Notes under the pieces: model-generated
What the model was told of the DNA's origin: nothing
The model's database searches: none
The model's input: the letters and a program-made list of their open reading frames with translations, nothing else
Shown: positions 36,770-47,240 of the stretch, one piece after another
Layout of the letters: each line of letters opens with the position of its first letter
How positions within the stretch are numbered: position 1 is the stretch's first letter
Made by a program: the position numbers and the translations under genes
Source of the DNA: Viridothelium virens
Lineage: Eukaryota; Ascomycota; Dothideomycetes; Trypetheliales; Trypetheliaceae
Direction of reading: 5' to 3'
DNA length: 64,000 nucleotides
NCBI GenBank assembly: GCA_010094025.1
Contig: ML991786.1
Coordinates: 186,001-250,000, forward strand

Positions 36770-36882
36770 TACCTTACCGCGAAGGGGGGCCTCCTCAACT
36801 GGTAATCAATACAATGTTACTTCATTCTCACAGTCATGACCCTGTTGACCCAAGTTAAGGCGGCGTTAACATGGGTCAACAA
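36770..36882. mobile_element. palindromic MITE-like element, left half plus centre
   Basis: It starts TACCTTACCGCGAAGG, follows the left arm and centre (GTTAAGGCGGCGTTAAC), and stops matching after ATGGGTCAACAA. The right arm is absent, as in the copy at 30768. The 26 bases just upstream (ATGAATCGGCTTTTCTGC and neighbours) also occur just downstream of the copy at 40094-40279. Confidence 0.75.
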
Positions 36883-37760
36883 CTTTGCTCTCTTTGCATC
36901 AGGCTCATTGCTTCCCTTAGATAGAAATCGTGGGGTTTTGAAGGCAGTCTACTGAGGGCGTGCGGATCCTCCAGCTGAATTCACCATATTGGTGAAATAG
37001 CCACTCGAGACATTATTCCTTTTTGGGCCTCCTGGAGTGTCTCGTGTAGACGCCAACAACCTTTTCGTCCCTCTGGATGGGAATTTAGGGACAGTGGGTA
37101 CTGATGTTGGCACACGAAAGGCTGACTGCTGGATTCCTCGGCGTCGATTGCCAGCACTTTCCAACTCTGTCAGAGGATTCGAGGTCCGTTCGGAATGCAT
37201 TTTAATATTCGGGTCACTCCTTCAATACAGTTGAAGGTGTTGATGTTTAGATGAAGGGGCACAGAGATTCTGCAGTAAAGAGGAACGATTCAAGGCAGAT
37301 GGAGAATGCCAAAGGATCTGATTGATGTGATGAGTGATGCCAGGGGGGCAAATCAGATCAATAATCCGCAGAATGAAGTCAATCTGTGCATTTTATGGTG
37401 AAGCCAGTACTGAAGCTGGGAAAGCAAAACACTAGTGCAGATGAAAGTCGGACATAGGGACTAGTCACGTCACTGCATATCCGAGCAGTCGGATACCTCA
37501 TTCACTCAAGACCCTTCCAGGTAGGGCAGGGCATAAATACTCGAATCGTCTTCCGTGGCAGAACTATGCATACACAGCTGGTCCATGGGTCCATGGGGAG
37601 CACCAAGTCTGATTATGGCCTCTCAAGCAATAGTCTTTTTTCAAACTAGCATACACACTCAGTTCGAATCCCCCAACTGTGACACTTATACAGGTATGGT
37701 CCTCTCCTCCATATTTGTTCCCGACCTTCTTCTGTCCTATGCTATGCTGCATCAGGTACC

Positions 37761-37946
37761 TACCTTACGGCGGCTGGGGGGGTTCCTCGACTAGTAATTA
37801 ATACAATGTTACCTCAGTTTAGCTGTTATAACCATGTTGGCCCATGTTAAGGCGATGTTAATATGGACCAACAAGGTTATAACAGTAAAGCTGAAATAAC
37901 ATTGTATTAATTACCAGTTGAGGAACCCCCCAGCCTCCGTAAGGTA
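37761..37946. mobile_element. palindromic MITE-like element, full copy
   Basis: 186 bp, beginning TACCTTACGGCGGCTGGGGG and ending CAGCCTCCGTAAGGTA. The two arms are inverted copies; the centre reads CATGTTAAGGCGATGTTAAT. It is bounded by TA on both sides and has no coding potential. Confidence 0.88.
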
Positions 37947-38530
37947 GATACAGATTTCAATCTCACTATCTAGATCCCCGTTCTATCAGAGATACCTGCG
38001 TTCTTGGGACAATTGATACATCTTCGTGGTTGACATTGATAATATTGAATTGGGGCTCTTATCAACAGTCATCGACTACATCAGAGTGAGCTCCTTCACA
38101 GTAGAATTCAATAATATATACCCCCAGGTTCAATCAGACGCTCCTGGAAGTGCGATCCTTGGCCCCTCCTTTCCTTAACGCTCGGCCTTCGGACGATCCT
38201 GCTGACCCTCTGAATTAGTCGTGCACCAGGCATTATTGTGTCTTGATATGGGTGTCGCTCATTGTGCGCTTAACAATTTGTTCAGCCAAGTCTTCATGAA
38301 TCAACCAGGTCGATATCGGATCTCTTCTTGTTGAGTGCTTCTTTGAGGGACAAATCGTGTGATGTACCTTCTGATTATCTGTTAGGTACCTTAGGCAAGG
38401 CAGGTAAGGTGGTACCCGAACAAATGGTAGAGTAGTCACATGACTGTTTGCCGTTGGCATCCAATCAACAAAGTCGCAGACACATCGGAGTTTTCGCCGA
38501 CCTCCCTACAGCCCCTGAATAGGTACCGTT

Positions 38531-38680
38531 GTTCTTGGCCGCTGCATGAGCAGTGGAATTTTGAGGTATCAGAAGGTGAGTTGGTGATCATGTTCCATTG
38601 GATGCTATCGTTCTTGGCTGCTGCATGAGTAATGGAATTTTGGAGGCATCAGAAGGTAAGTTGGTGATCATGTTTCATTG
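38531..38680. repeat. two-unit tandem duplication, 79-bp unit
   Basis: Unit one starts at 38531 (GTTCTTGGCCGCTGCATGAG) and unit two at 38610 (GTTCTTGGCTGCTGCATGAG). Both continue through TGGAATTTT, AGAAGG and GTTGGTGATCATGTT. The units differ at about ten positions, so the duplication is not very recent. Confidence 0.8.
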
Positions 38681-39265
38681 AAAACAAGTATCATGTCTTT
38701 CCTCAAAGAGGAGAGACAGTGGACACAGAGACGATTGATGCTGCAGAACTTACATCATATTGACTACTCTATCGCGAATACATTTGGTGACCATATGCAC
38801 AGACACAATCTTGAATCGATCGAGCAGCAATTGACGAATCCTTTATTTCGGAAGGATACTCCCATCCCAGCACTGAGTCTCGACGGCCCACTCATCATGC
38901 CAATTTCTCTCTCAATAATCTGCTATACAAAGGATGGATCATCGTGCCGAGGTGTTGTAAACGTTAAATTTCGGTCCAAATTGGCCGATTCGCTCGTCAT
39001 CGGTCGGATCGCCACCAGCAGAGATTAGGTAATATGACGAATAAAACTCATGTTTCCTATCCTCGTTTCGATTTTTCTTTTCTCTGACTTCCATTCCTCC
39101 GTCGCTCCTGTGAGTACACCTCTTCTCTTGTTATGAGGTCTCATGATCTCATCCCCATCATCAAACCTCATCCCATCAAACCTCGTCCCCATCATCAAGC
39201 CTCTTCCCACTGTCAAAGGTCCCCCTGTTGTCAGATCCTTTTCCATAGTTGCCGTTTACTGACCT

Positions 39266-39446
39266 ATCAGTATCAGCATCAGCAGCATCAACATCAGCAG
39301 CATCAACATCAGCAGTATCAACATCAGCAGTATCAACAGCAGCAGCATCAACAGCAGCAGCAGCAGCATCAGCAACACCACCACAACCTCCTCCTCTCCT
39401 CCTCCACCACCACCACCACAACTTCCTCCACAGCAACAGCAGCAAT
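39266..39446. repeat. CAN/CAG-type trinucleotide microsatellite
   Basis: Imperfect repeats of CAG, CAT and CAA pass into CAC- and TCC-rich stretches. One plus-strand frame (39133-39483) would read as Gln/His-rich protein, but there is no flanking domain, so I treat the tract as a simple repeat. Just after it, at 39610-39690, a shorter CTCCTCATCCATGC-like motif is also repeated. Confidence 0.75.
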
Positions 39447-39695
39447 GACAGCCATCGTAAGTATACCCTCTCCTACTGGCTAAATCCCTTGGCAGCAACC
39501 ATTTACTAATCCTCAAATAGATGCCGGCACAGCAAGTTGTAAGTACCTATATCCTGTTTGTCTATTTCGACTGTCTCCTCACTTCCATCCGTTCAGCGTG
39601 GTTTATCCATGCCTGTACGCTCCTCCTCCATGCTCATACGCTCATACGCTCCTCATCCATACCCGTCTGCTCCTCATCCATGCTTCTCTGTTCCC

Positions 39696-39880
39696 TACCT
39701 TACCACAGCTGGGGGGTTCCTCAATTGGTAATTGACATAATGTTACCCAAGTTTAATTATTATAACCATATTGGCCCATGTTCACACCGCCTTAACATGG
39801 GCCAACAAGGTTATAACAGTAAAGTTGAAATAACATTGTATTAATTACCAGTTGAGGAACCCCCCAGCCGTGGTAAGCTA
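39696..39880. mobile_element. palindromic MITE-like element, full copy
   Basis: 185 bp, beginning TACCTTACCACAGCTGGGGG and ending CCCAGCCGTGGTAAGCTA. The ends are inverted and TA-bounded. The centre reads CATGTTCACACCGCCTTAAC, slightly different from the other copies. Confidence 0.87.
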
Positions 39881-40093
39881 CTTGCGTATTTGCAGTTCAA
39901 TTTTGGGCCCATTAACTCTGCCGGGCGTGGCCAAACTCCCCGGCGAGGTGAAACGGGCCGTGGCCATTCGATAAGTATCATATCTTTTCCTTTTCTTTTC
40001 TTTTTTTTGGCCAGATTGCTAGTTTATTAGCATAATGCTCGTAATTGCCGTTGAAATGCTGCTATGACTTCCTGGTCATCCTGGTATTGTACC

Positions 40094-40279
40094 TACCTTA
40101 CCGCGGCTGGGAGTTTCCTTAACTGGTAATTAATACAATGTTACCTTCGTTTAACTGTTATAATCATGTTGGTCCATGGTTAAGACGGTGTTAATATGGG
40201 CTAACAAGATCATAACAGTAAAGTTGAAATAATATTGTATTGATTGCCAGTTGAGGACCCCCCCAGCCGCCGTAAGGTA
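40094..40279. mobile_element. palindromic MITE-like element, full copy
   Basis: 186 bp, beginning TACCTTACCGCGGCTGGGAG and ending CAGCCGCCGTAAGGTA. The arms are inverted and the ends TA-bounded. The 26 bases that follow it (ATGAATCGGCTTTTCTGCCATACTA and neighbours, 40278-40303) recur just upstream of the half copy at 36770. Confidence 0.88.
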
Positions 40280-40360
40280 TGAATCGGCTTTTCTGCCATA
40301 CTAGCTTGCGATTAGCAATGTTGCTTCTTGATGTACTTTTGTCTCTCCTCCTGACGAATT

Positions 40361-40516
40361 GCACTAGTGAGCCCTTCCTAAGTCGTCCAACGGGCGTGGC
40401 AGTTTAGCAAGTCTTAAATTGCAATTCTCAAGCGAGCTAGCTATCTGGAGGAATACAGAAGTTATTCAAAATTTCGGTGCCCTGCATTCTTTGAGAGGGA
40501 AATATTGTTAATAACA
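40361..40516 (-). repeat. right copy of the ~160-bp inverted repeat
   Basis: Its reverse complement aligns with 34348-34507 at roughly 85% by eye. It lies 284 bp downstream of the stop codon of the minus-strand Ost-alpha-like gene, mirroring the left copy, which lies downstream of the plus-strand protease gene. Confidence 0.8.
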
Positions 40517-40799
40517 CGGCCTAAATGAGCATACATCATTTCACGAAGACGCTCGGATTTTGAATAATTCCTCGTCGATATGATACAAATGAACTGACGG
40601 TACATTACTCCTAACTCAGTCTCGTGCAGCCACTGACGCCCAGTCACGCGCAGCAACTCCTCTTGATCCGGAGTGATAGCGGGCCACAGACTCCGACGAT
40701 GCTATAGTCGACTTGATTCGCTGCTCATTTGATTGAGTCTGACTTTTTTTGGGGTAGTAAAATGCGGCCGAAATCGTCTCCTAACAACATTCGCTGACA

Positions 40800-42402
40800 T
40801 CAGTATATCTCGTGTGGTTTCTGGGCACGCAAATCCTCATTTGGACTTGGCTCTCTTGGAAATGCGACTCTTTCATAGGCCGTAGAATCTTGTCGAGTGA
40901 CTTGAGGCCTGATGTGATCGGCTCGGAATGTCTGTGTCCTGCCGGGTGGTGAGGGATCGCTGGCGGCATGTGGCTTTGCCGGCATTCCCGTAGTCTCATG
41001 CGAGACAGGTGGAGGATATGGAGGAGCTTCGTATTCGGATCCGTCACGAGACGTATTGCTGTATCCTCGTTGTCTCTGATTCGCAAGCGGCTCCAAATGC
41101 ATGTTATCCTCCTCTAATCGGAGAGTTTTCTGTCTCATCGGAGGAGCCGAACCTCCATATCGGCTCTTGACTCGGATAAAAAGAAGTTGCATAGCAACGA
41201 ATGTGCCAGCCACAATGTCTGCAAGATTCAGAGCGTCAAGAATTGCTTTGAAAGTGGTTACGCGACGAGCAGGACCTCCAAGCCTGTCGTGTCTGTGGCT
41301 CTCTCTGTATTCGCTAGCACTGTAGGACCAGTGAAATATCAATGAAAATATAACGGCTTCAATGCACGTCATAAATGATGGAACTCCGAAGTTGATGTCG
41401 TTGTATGTTGCCGTGGCGGAAGGGCTAAAGAGCTTGCCATTCAAGAGGTGGAAAATGATCTTCAAGAATATATCAGTAACGGCACCAAGTCTGTTTTTGC
41501 CCGGAGCCTTACACCCTGTAGGACTTGAAAAGCAATGATCCCAATGTATGAAAAGAACTTAGGTCGGCCTTTATGTACAGGATCAATGTCCTTTGCGAGC
41601 CTTCGGTAGAATCTAATGGTGGCGCCCAGGGCCCCCCCAACGAAAAGGACATCGATTAACGTCAACTCCCAAGAATCAGCGTAACGCACGAGCGCCAGAA
41701 GAGCTTTCATTAACTTACCCATAGGTGTGCGTGCTTTGGGCTAAAGGAATTCTCGCAATAGACGCCGTAGTATTGAGTAATGATCTGGATAACTGTGATG
41801 ATGGTTTTGGTCAAGGGATATTGCAAGGTGGTACTCCAGATACGCTGCACTGGCGTTAGTATACTCATAAATTTTTTATTGATATACTGCGACATCACGC
41901 CTACCTGGAACCATTGCAAGCTCCCTCCCGGAATTGGGTTGCCCTTCCTGTCTCGGCACTCAAGCTTGTCAAAATATTGCTCGCGGTCAACCCCATCTGG
42001 GCAAACCCATTCAAGGACTAGAAAAAACAATGCCGCGACTGTGAAAGCCTCGTATATGCCTCCAATAGGCTCGATGTAGAGATAGTCGTTGTAAAAACAA
42101 AGGGCAAGAAAGTTGAAAAAGCAGTAGAATACGGGCAGATTCACAGTCCGCAGAATCTGACGTTGCTCTTGAGGTGCAGTGTATCGATGTAGATGTGTCC
42201 AGCTAAGGAGAACGGAACTTATGACGGTCAGGACCAGGCATACTGCTGAGACATCGATCATGAGCTGGTGGAGAGTGAGACTGCCTCCCGAACGAAGTGG
42301 AGCTCCAACATCATTGGGCTGGGGTCTTGCACACTGGGTGCCTGCTGTACTACTATCCAGTAGCCGAGGGTGCAGCTGTTGAAGCAGCGCTAACGAGGGC
42401 AT
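40800..42402 (-). CDS. Ost-alpha/TMEM184 (DUF300) family transmembrane protein
   Basis: Seven-helix membrane protein of the organic solute transporter alpha / TMEM184 family, probably in vacuolar or plasma membrane. Exons 42402-41905, 41844-41719, 41665-41513 and 41459-40800 encode 478 aa. The family motif block is present: TAPQEQRQILRTVNLPVFY, then YLYIEPIGGIYEAF, then WLTLIDVLFVGGALGATIRFYRRL, then PKFFSYIGIIAFQVLQG. The last exon starts in the middle of the conserved helix region and ends in a polar Pro-rich tail. The first intron (60 bp) has a TACTAAC branch site, is a multiple of three and lacks stops, so retention would insert 20 residues. Substrate unknown. Confidence 0.88.
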
Positions 42403-43548
42403 CTCTGCTTTACCAGGCTTGTCAGAATCCTGGAGCGGAAAGGCTCGACTCGTCGAAAAGATGGAAGTAGAGATAAGAATCGAACCCGTAGGGCTTTAGT
42501 AGTTTTAGATGCGAAGCGGAAGTGAAATGGAGGTAGAACTTGTATCAATAGCTGCGAGGGAAGAATCTGTAAATATTTACCCCAGCCTCATGTTCAGCTC
42601 CAAGGTAAAAGTTCTGCAACATCTCAAAAGTTACCTTGCATACAATGTCATAGGAGGCTGTTAGCTGTGGCGCAGCTTCGCCTTGATTGGCCACCCGCGG
42701 AGCGCTTTTTAATCTTATTGTCGTGTTCATCGTGGGTTCGGTTGTTTCGTCGCGCGTCCTACGCAAAGCGGATGATAAGACGTGCATACACAGGAAGGTC
42801 TGAATGGCGCCAGACGTGCCGAGCTTGAGGCTGAGAAGCATTGCCCATACCGGCACTCCGGGCGAACAGGAACTAAGATACTTCTAGCTGATTTTGTAGA
42901 TGATCCTCGCCATGGACTTTGTGGGCAGTGCAATGTTACATGGTCGGACCGTACTTTGGCGTAGCCACTTACGCTACTCATCCCTTTCTCGCAAGTCTAA
43001 CGCAATTCGGTACGTCAGCCAGTGTAGCAATTGACTATCATCAAGTCGCCCTGACCCATCAAACGCTACAAAGCCCCATCAATGAAGCCTCTTCCTAACC
43101 ACCAAATTCAAGATCCCTAGGAACAAGGCTGTTCATGGGATATCCTCAACCAAGCAGACCTTTGAAGCAGTCAGGATAGCTAATTATCTAGGACAAAAGA
43201 TGCGAGCAACGTTGATATGATCTGCAGCACGGTTGTTGGCTTTTCACGGTTTGTTGGGTTTTATTAGAGTACATTTAAAGCAAGCCATGCTTCTATTATC
43301 GGATTCTTCCCTTCTTTTTCCAGTCTCCCAGCTTTGAGAAAAGCTGAATCCGACTTCGAGCAGCAAGATAGCCCAGCCAATAAAGGCACTGTCCGCTTTG
43401 CTGACTGTTCCAAAGCCCAAGATTGGAATTGCTGGAGACAGTACCTGCTATGCAAAAGGACAGCGGAATAAAACCAAAGAAAAGAATTCCGCTCTACAAA
43501 CCTTCTATGGAAACGAAATCTATTGTCCTTCATGATCCGCCGTGCTCA
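42403..43548. other. intergenic spacer
   Basis: 1.1 kb between the Ost-alpha-like start and the peroxiredoxin stop. A 103-codon minus-strand frame at 42545-42856 has no recognisable content. Probably a promoter plus a 3' UTR. Confidence 0.45.
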
Positions 43549-44396
43549 TTATTCTCCAACGTTAGTAAACCGCAAGTACGGTTTGACCTCACGAATATCT
43601 CCAAATTTCCTTTTCGCATCGGCGGTATTTACGCTCGGCGGAACGATCACATCGTCGCCAGGAACCCAATCAATCGGCGTAGTCACTCCTTTCACATCGC
43701 CCGTCTGCAGACTATCGATGACTCTAAGAACTTCGGTTGTGTTTCGTCCAGTCGACGCAGGGTACATCATTGTGAGCCTTATTTTTTTCTGGGGATCAAT
43801 GACGAATACGCTGCGAATCGTAAACGCAATGCCCTTCTCGTCGATGTTCTCGAGGTCTTGCTGATCGATCATGTCGTATAAAAACGCAACTTTGCGGTTT
43901 GCATCGGCAATGATAGGGAATTGGAGATTGGTGTTGGAGATCTCGTTGATATCTTTGATCCAGCTACCATGGGAGCTGAGGTCGTTTGCGCTCAAACCAA
44001 TCATCTTGACATTGCGCTTCTCGAACTCATGTTTCATCTTGGCAAAGGCGCCAAGCTCAGTCGTGCAAACAGGAGTGAAATCTGCGGGATGTGAGAAGAG
44101 GATTGCCCATTTATCGCCGATGAATTGGTGGAAGTCGATGTCGCCATGGGTGGTCTTGGCCTTGAAATTCGGCGCTGGGCCTCAGTTAGTTAATATTTCC
44201 AAGTCGCATTCTCAAACAGCAATTCACTCGTACCGACTGATCCAAGTCTTAGTCTCGGTTGTTCAGCGGCGGAAGTCGCCAGCCAGCGGCGAGAGAGAGG
44301 CGTTCCGGGGCGCTGAATGAAGGGGTTTTGCACTGCATACGGTCGGAACGAGGACCGAAGACCTTGAGAAGCTGTTCGAGGTGACACCAAGACCAT
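43549..44396 (-). CDS. PRX1: mitochondrial 1-Cys peroxiredoxin (Prx6 class)
   Basis: Thiol peroxidase that reduces hydrogen peroxide and organic hydroperoxides. Two exons, 44396-44234 and 44174-43549, separated by a 59-bp intron, give 262 aa. The splice restores LRLGSVAPNFKA, where the Prx fold starts. The active site is DFTPVCTTE, with the peroxidatic cysteine at C91. The core KHEFEKRNVKMIGLSAND and the C-terminal arm (PASTGRNTTEVLRVIDSLQ) match the Prx6 class. The first 45 residues are rich in Arg/Ser and lack acidic residues, as in a mitochondrial presequence. The ATG at 44396 was chosen over an upstream open frame because it begins this presequence. It is divergent from the TDT transporter, 555 bp away. 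Confidence 0.93.
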
Positions 44397-44951
44397 CTTA
44401 ATTTCGGGGGAAGTTTTCTGAGGATATGAAACTGAACTCTGGACGTGCCTTACTACTGGAACGGACTTTTTTTTGTCGGAGCACACACGGCAAAAAGCAT
44501 CGAAATGGCGTCATGACCATGCAGGGACCGCCATTAGCGAGAGACTAGGGAGGACCTGCCCTGCACCGGATCGATTATCCGGGATTCTTATCCTTGGTCA
44601 TCATTCTCCTGCCATTACCTTAGGTAGGTCCTTCGTTGGAAAAGATCATGTCTCAGGTTGCAAATATTTGGTCTGGATGCAAATGATTGAGCTGAGACCA
44701 TCTTGAGTCGTAAGCCATCTTAATAGGGTCTGCCCTTTCATAGTATATCGCAATATTAGCGCTTTTGCCGCTCTTGTCGATAATCTTCAGGAAATGGGCT
44801 CTCCAACTAATGACGGTAGTGGATCATTCATCACAACCAGCATATTTTGACACCGCTTCCCTCTAGCCAGTGATTGACGGATCGAAGATAAGTTCGCTAT
44901 TGTTCTGAGGGAGCTACAACTGCAATTATTGAATTTGGATTCCAAACAACG
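44397..44951. promoter_or_regulatory. shared divergent promoter region (PRX1 / TDT transporter)
   Basis: 555 bp between two start codons on opposite strands, with no intervening gene. It must include both promoters. I cannot assign binding sites by eye. Confidence 0.5.
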
Positions 44952-46230
44952 ATGGAAATGGAACCAAAACGCGTAGCATCGCACGAAGGCCATGTAGGCC
45001 GAGCAACTCGACTCGATCTTGAAATTCAAGATCGTCAGGCCTATCTTAAGAAGAGGAAATCCCTGAACTCCAATCCCACCACCTTTCTAGAACGACTTGA
45101 CCACTTCACTTGGGCATGGTATACGTTAACAATTGTAAAAGAGTAACTGAGAATTAATTGACTCTATCTGCAGGTATACATTAACAATGTCCACTGGGGG
45201 CATCGCCCTCCTGCTATCAGAGCAACCCCATACCTTCAAAGGACTGGAGACCATCGGAAAGATTGTCTTCATCTTTGACCTCGTCCTGTTTGTTCTCGTT
45301 ACCAGTGCCATTGTCGTACGCTTTGTTCGCACGCCCAGCCGACTTCGCGCTTCCCTTTCTCATCCGACAGAAGGCCTCTTCTTTCCTACATTCTTCCTCA
45401 GCATTTCCACTATCCTCGGAGGCATGCAACGCTATGGTGTTCCCTCCACAGGCGTATGGCTCACCATCGCCCTGCGAGTCCTTTTTTGGATTTACGTTGT
45501 CGTCACATTCCTCTCCTCCGTTTTCCAATATTGGGTTCTATTCACCGGTAGACAACTCACTGTCCAATCAATGACGCCGTCTTGGTTGCTCCCGATATTT
45601 CCTGTTATGCTCTGTGGTACTGTGGCTTCACTTATCTCTCCCACCCAACCGGACGACCAACGCACCGCTATTCTGGTCGCAGGTGTGACTTTCCAGGGCC
45701 TTGGATTCTGGGTCGCAATCCTCGTGTATGCGATCTACATCTCACGACTCATGGAATCAGGTCTCCCTGGCCCGAACCTGCGACCAGGCATGTTCATCTC
45801 CGTTGGACCACCGAGTTTCACAGCCCTCGCTCTGATTGGCATGAGCAAAAGCGTTCCAGCTCAGTACGGGTATTTTGGGGCTCATCCGGAGGTCGTGCCA
45901 ATGCTACAGCAGCTTGCCTTGGCATTCGGAATTTTCATCTGGTCACTGAGCTTCTGGTTCTTCAGCGTAACCCTCATGAGCGTAGTCCTGACGATACCAC
46001 ATATGACTTTCCACCTTGCCTGGTGGGCCTTTGTCTTTCCGAATGTAGGGTTCACGATTGCCATCATTCAGATCGGAGAGGGTCTCCAAAGCAATTCAAT
46101 TACCTGGGTTGGCAGTATTCTGACACTCGTTCTAATTGTCGTGTACTTGTTTGTTCTAGCAGCTCATATCAGGGCCGTAATAACAAAGGAGATCATGTGG
46201 CCAGGAAAAGACGAAGACAAGGAAGAGTGA
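44952..46230 (+). CDS. TDT/SLAC1-type anion transporter (malate/sulfite-exporter family)
   Basis: Membrane protein of the tellurite-resistance/dicarboxylate transporter family, related to yeast Ssu1 and Schizosaccharomyces Mae1. Exons 44952-45118 and 45174-46230 encode 407 aa. The 55-bp intron splits a Trp codon, restoring FTWAWYTLTMSTGGIALLL, the family's first-helix signature. About ten hydrophobic segments follow. Conserved-looking parts include FFPTFFLSISTILGGMQRYG and GPPSFTALALIGMSK. The intron is bracketed by a 16-bp direct repeat. Whether the substrate is malate, sulfite or another anion cannot be told from the sequence. Confidence 0.9.
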
Positions 46231-47240
46231 GAACGTGATTCTGGCTGAGCCTTGAGCAGTCAGAAACAGTGGAGATGAACTCTGATACCACGACTGAACG
46301 CGTAAATAAGGCTGGTTGGAAAATTTGGCCTCCTTGATCTACCTCAACTGAGAAGGCCACAGTATGTAGTTCAATGTGGAGCTCATTGTATGACATGGCC
46401 TTTTGAATGTAGATAGAGTAGTTTGAACGATCTTTCCTTGTGTCCACTGGCTGCATGTAGCACGCAGGTAAGATTTTCGTACTGTTACGGTTGAGACCCC
46501 CCAGATGTATGTCAGAAACACATGATGAAATCTCTATCGATACCATTCAGAAAAATTTAGAGCCGGTAGTTGCGAGGCAAAGCCGAAGAAGGACCTGCAT
46601 GTTGCGAATCTGGCGAATCGATGCCAAAGTCTGTCACTTTCCCAAAAGAGAAGTAAACGAAAATCGCAACAACATCGGTGGCACATCGAATGAACCCGTC
46701 ATCGGAAGAGTCAGACTTCCACTCGTCGGTTCCAAAAACGTGAAGGAGCCAGTAAGCATTGCACTCGGTTCTTGCTTTGATCCGCAAAGCTGGACGTTCG
46801 CCATCCACTTGTTGCTGCTATCACCTGGGCTGCCCGCTTCCACGTACAAACCAGTCCGATCTCCTGAGAAACTGCATCTGACCAATCATGCCAGTCGATT
46901 TTATTGTGAGAGTAAAAGTTCTCGTTTATGGTCAAGGCAGGCTGCAGTGACGGACAACTCTGAAGTTCGCTTAACTCGTAGATCATGCTAGATCCGGTCT
47001 TCTGTGAGGTTTCACATACTGAAGGTCCATAATTAGGGGTCCCAGGAGCTGTCACAATCTATTAAAAGTGAGTTCGCTTCACTTATAGGCACTCCGTTCA
47101 CGGGGCTAAGCTCTTAGCGCCTGGGTTACTGGTTTCAATATCACTCCTTGACCTCCCCACCAATCACTTACTCAACTACCTTAGGCGACCCACGACCATC
47201 CAGAGTAGGCACATTGACCTACTGGCAATACCTAATTACA
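46231..47240. other. intergenic spacer with one doubtful minus-strand frame
   Basis: About 1 kb. A minus-strand frame at 46885-46634 ends in a plausible-looking stretch (GSLTLPMTGSFDVPPMLLRF) but has no family match I know. The plus-strand frame at 46491-46991 overlaps it. I do not support a gene. Confidence 0.4.

Larger units (their letters stand above)
36639..40799. other. repeat-rich gene desert (right part of the island)
   Basis: This 4.2 kb holds one half and three full copies of the palindromic element, a 79-bp tandem duplication, a trinucleotide microsatellite and the right copy of the 160-bp inverted repeat. A 116-codon frame at 38678-39028 (containing NPLFRKDTPIPALSLDGPL) is not recognisable and may be a decayed gene fragment. 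I support no intact gene. Confidence 0.55.

Noticed and set aside
37655-37685. T-loop-like GTTCGAATCC motif suggesting a tRNA
   Set aside because: No acceptor stem, D arm or anticodon arm could be paired around it on either strand.
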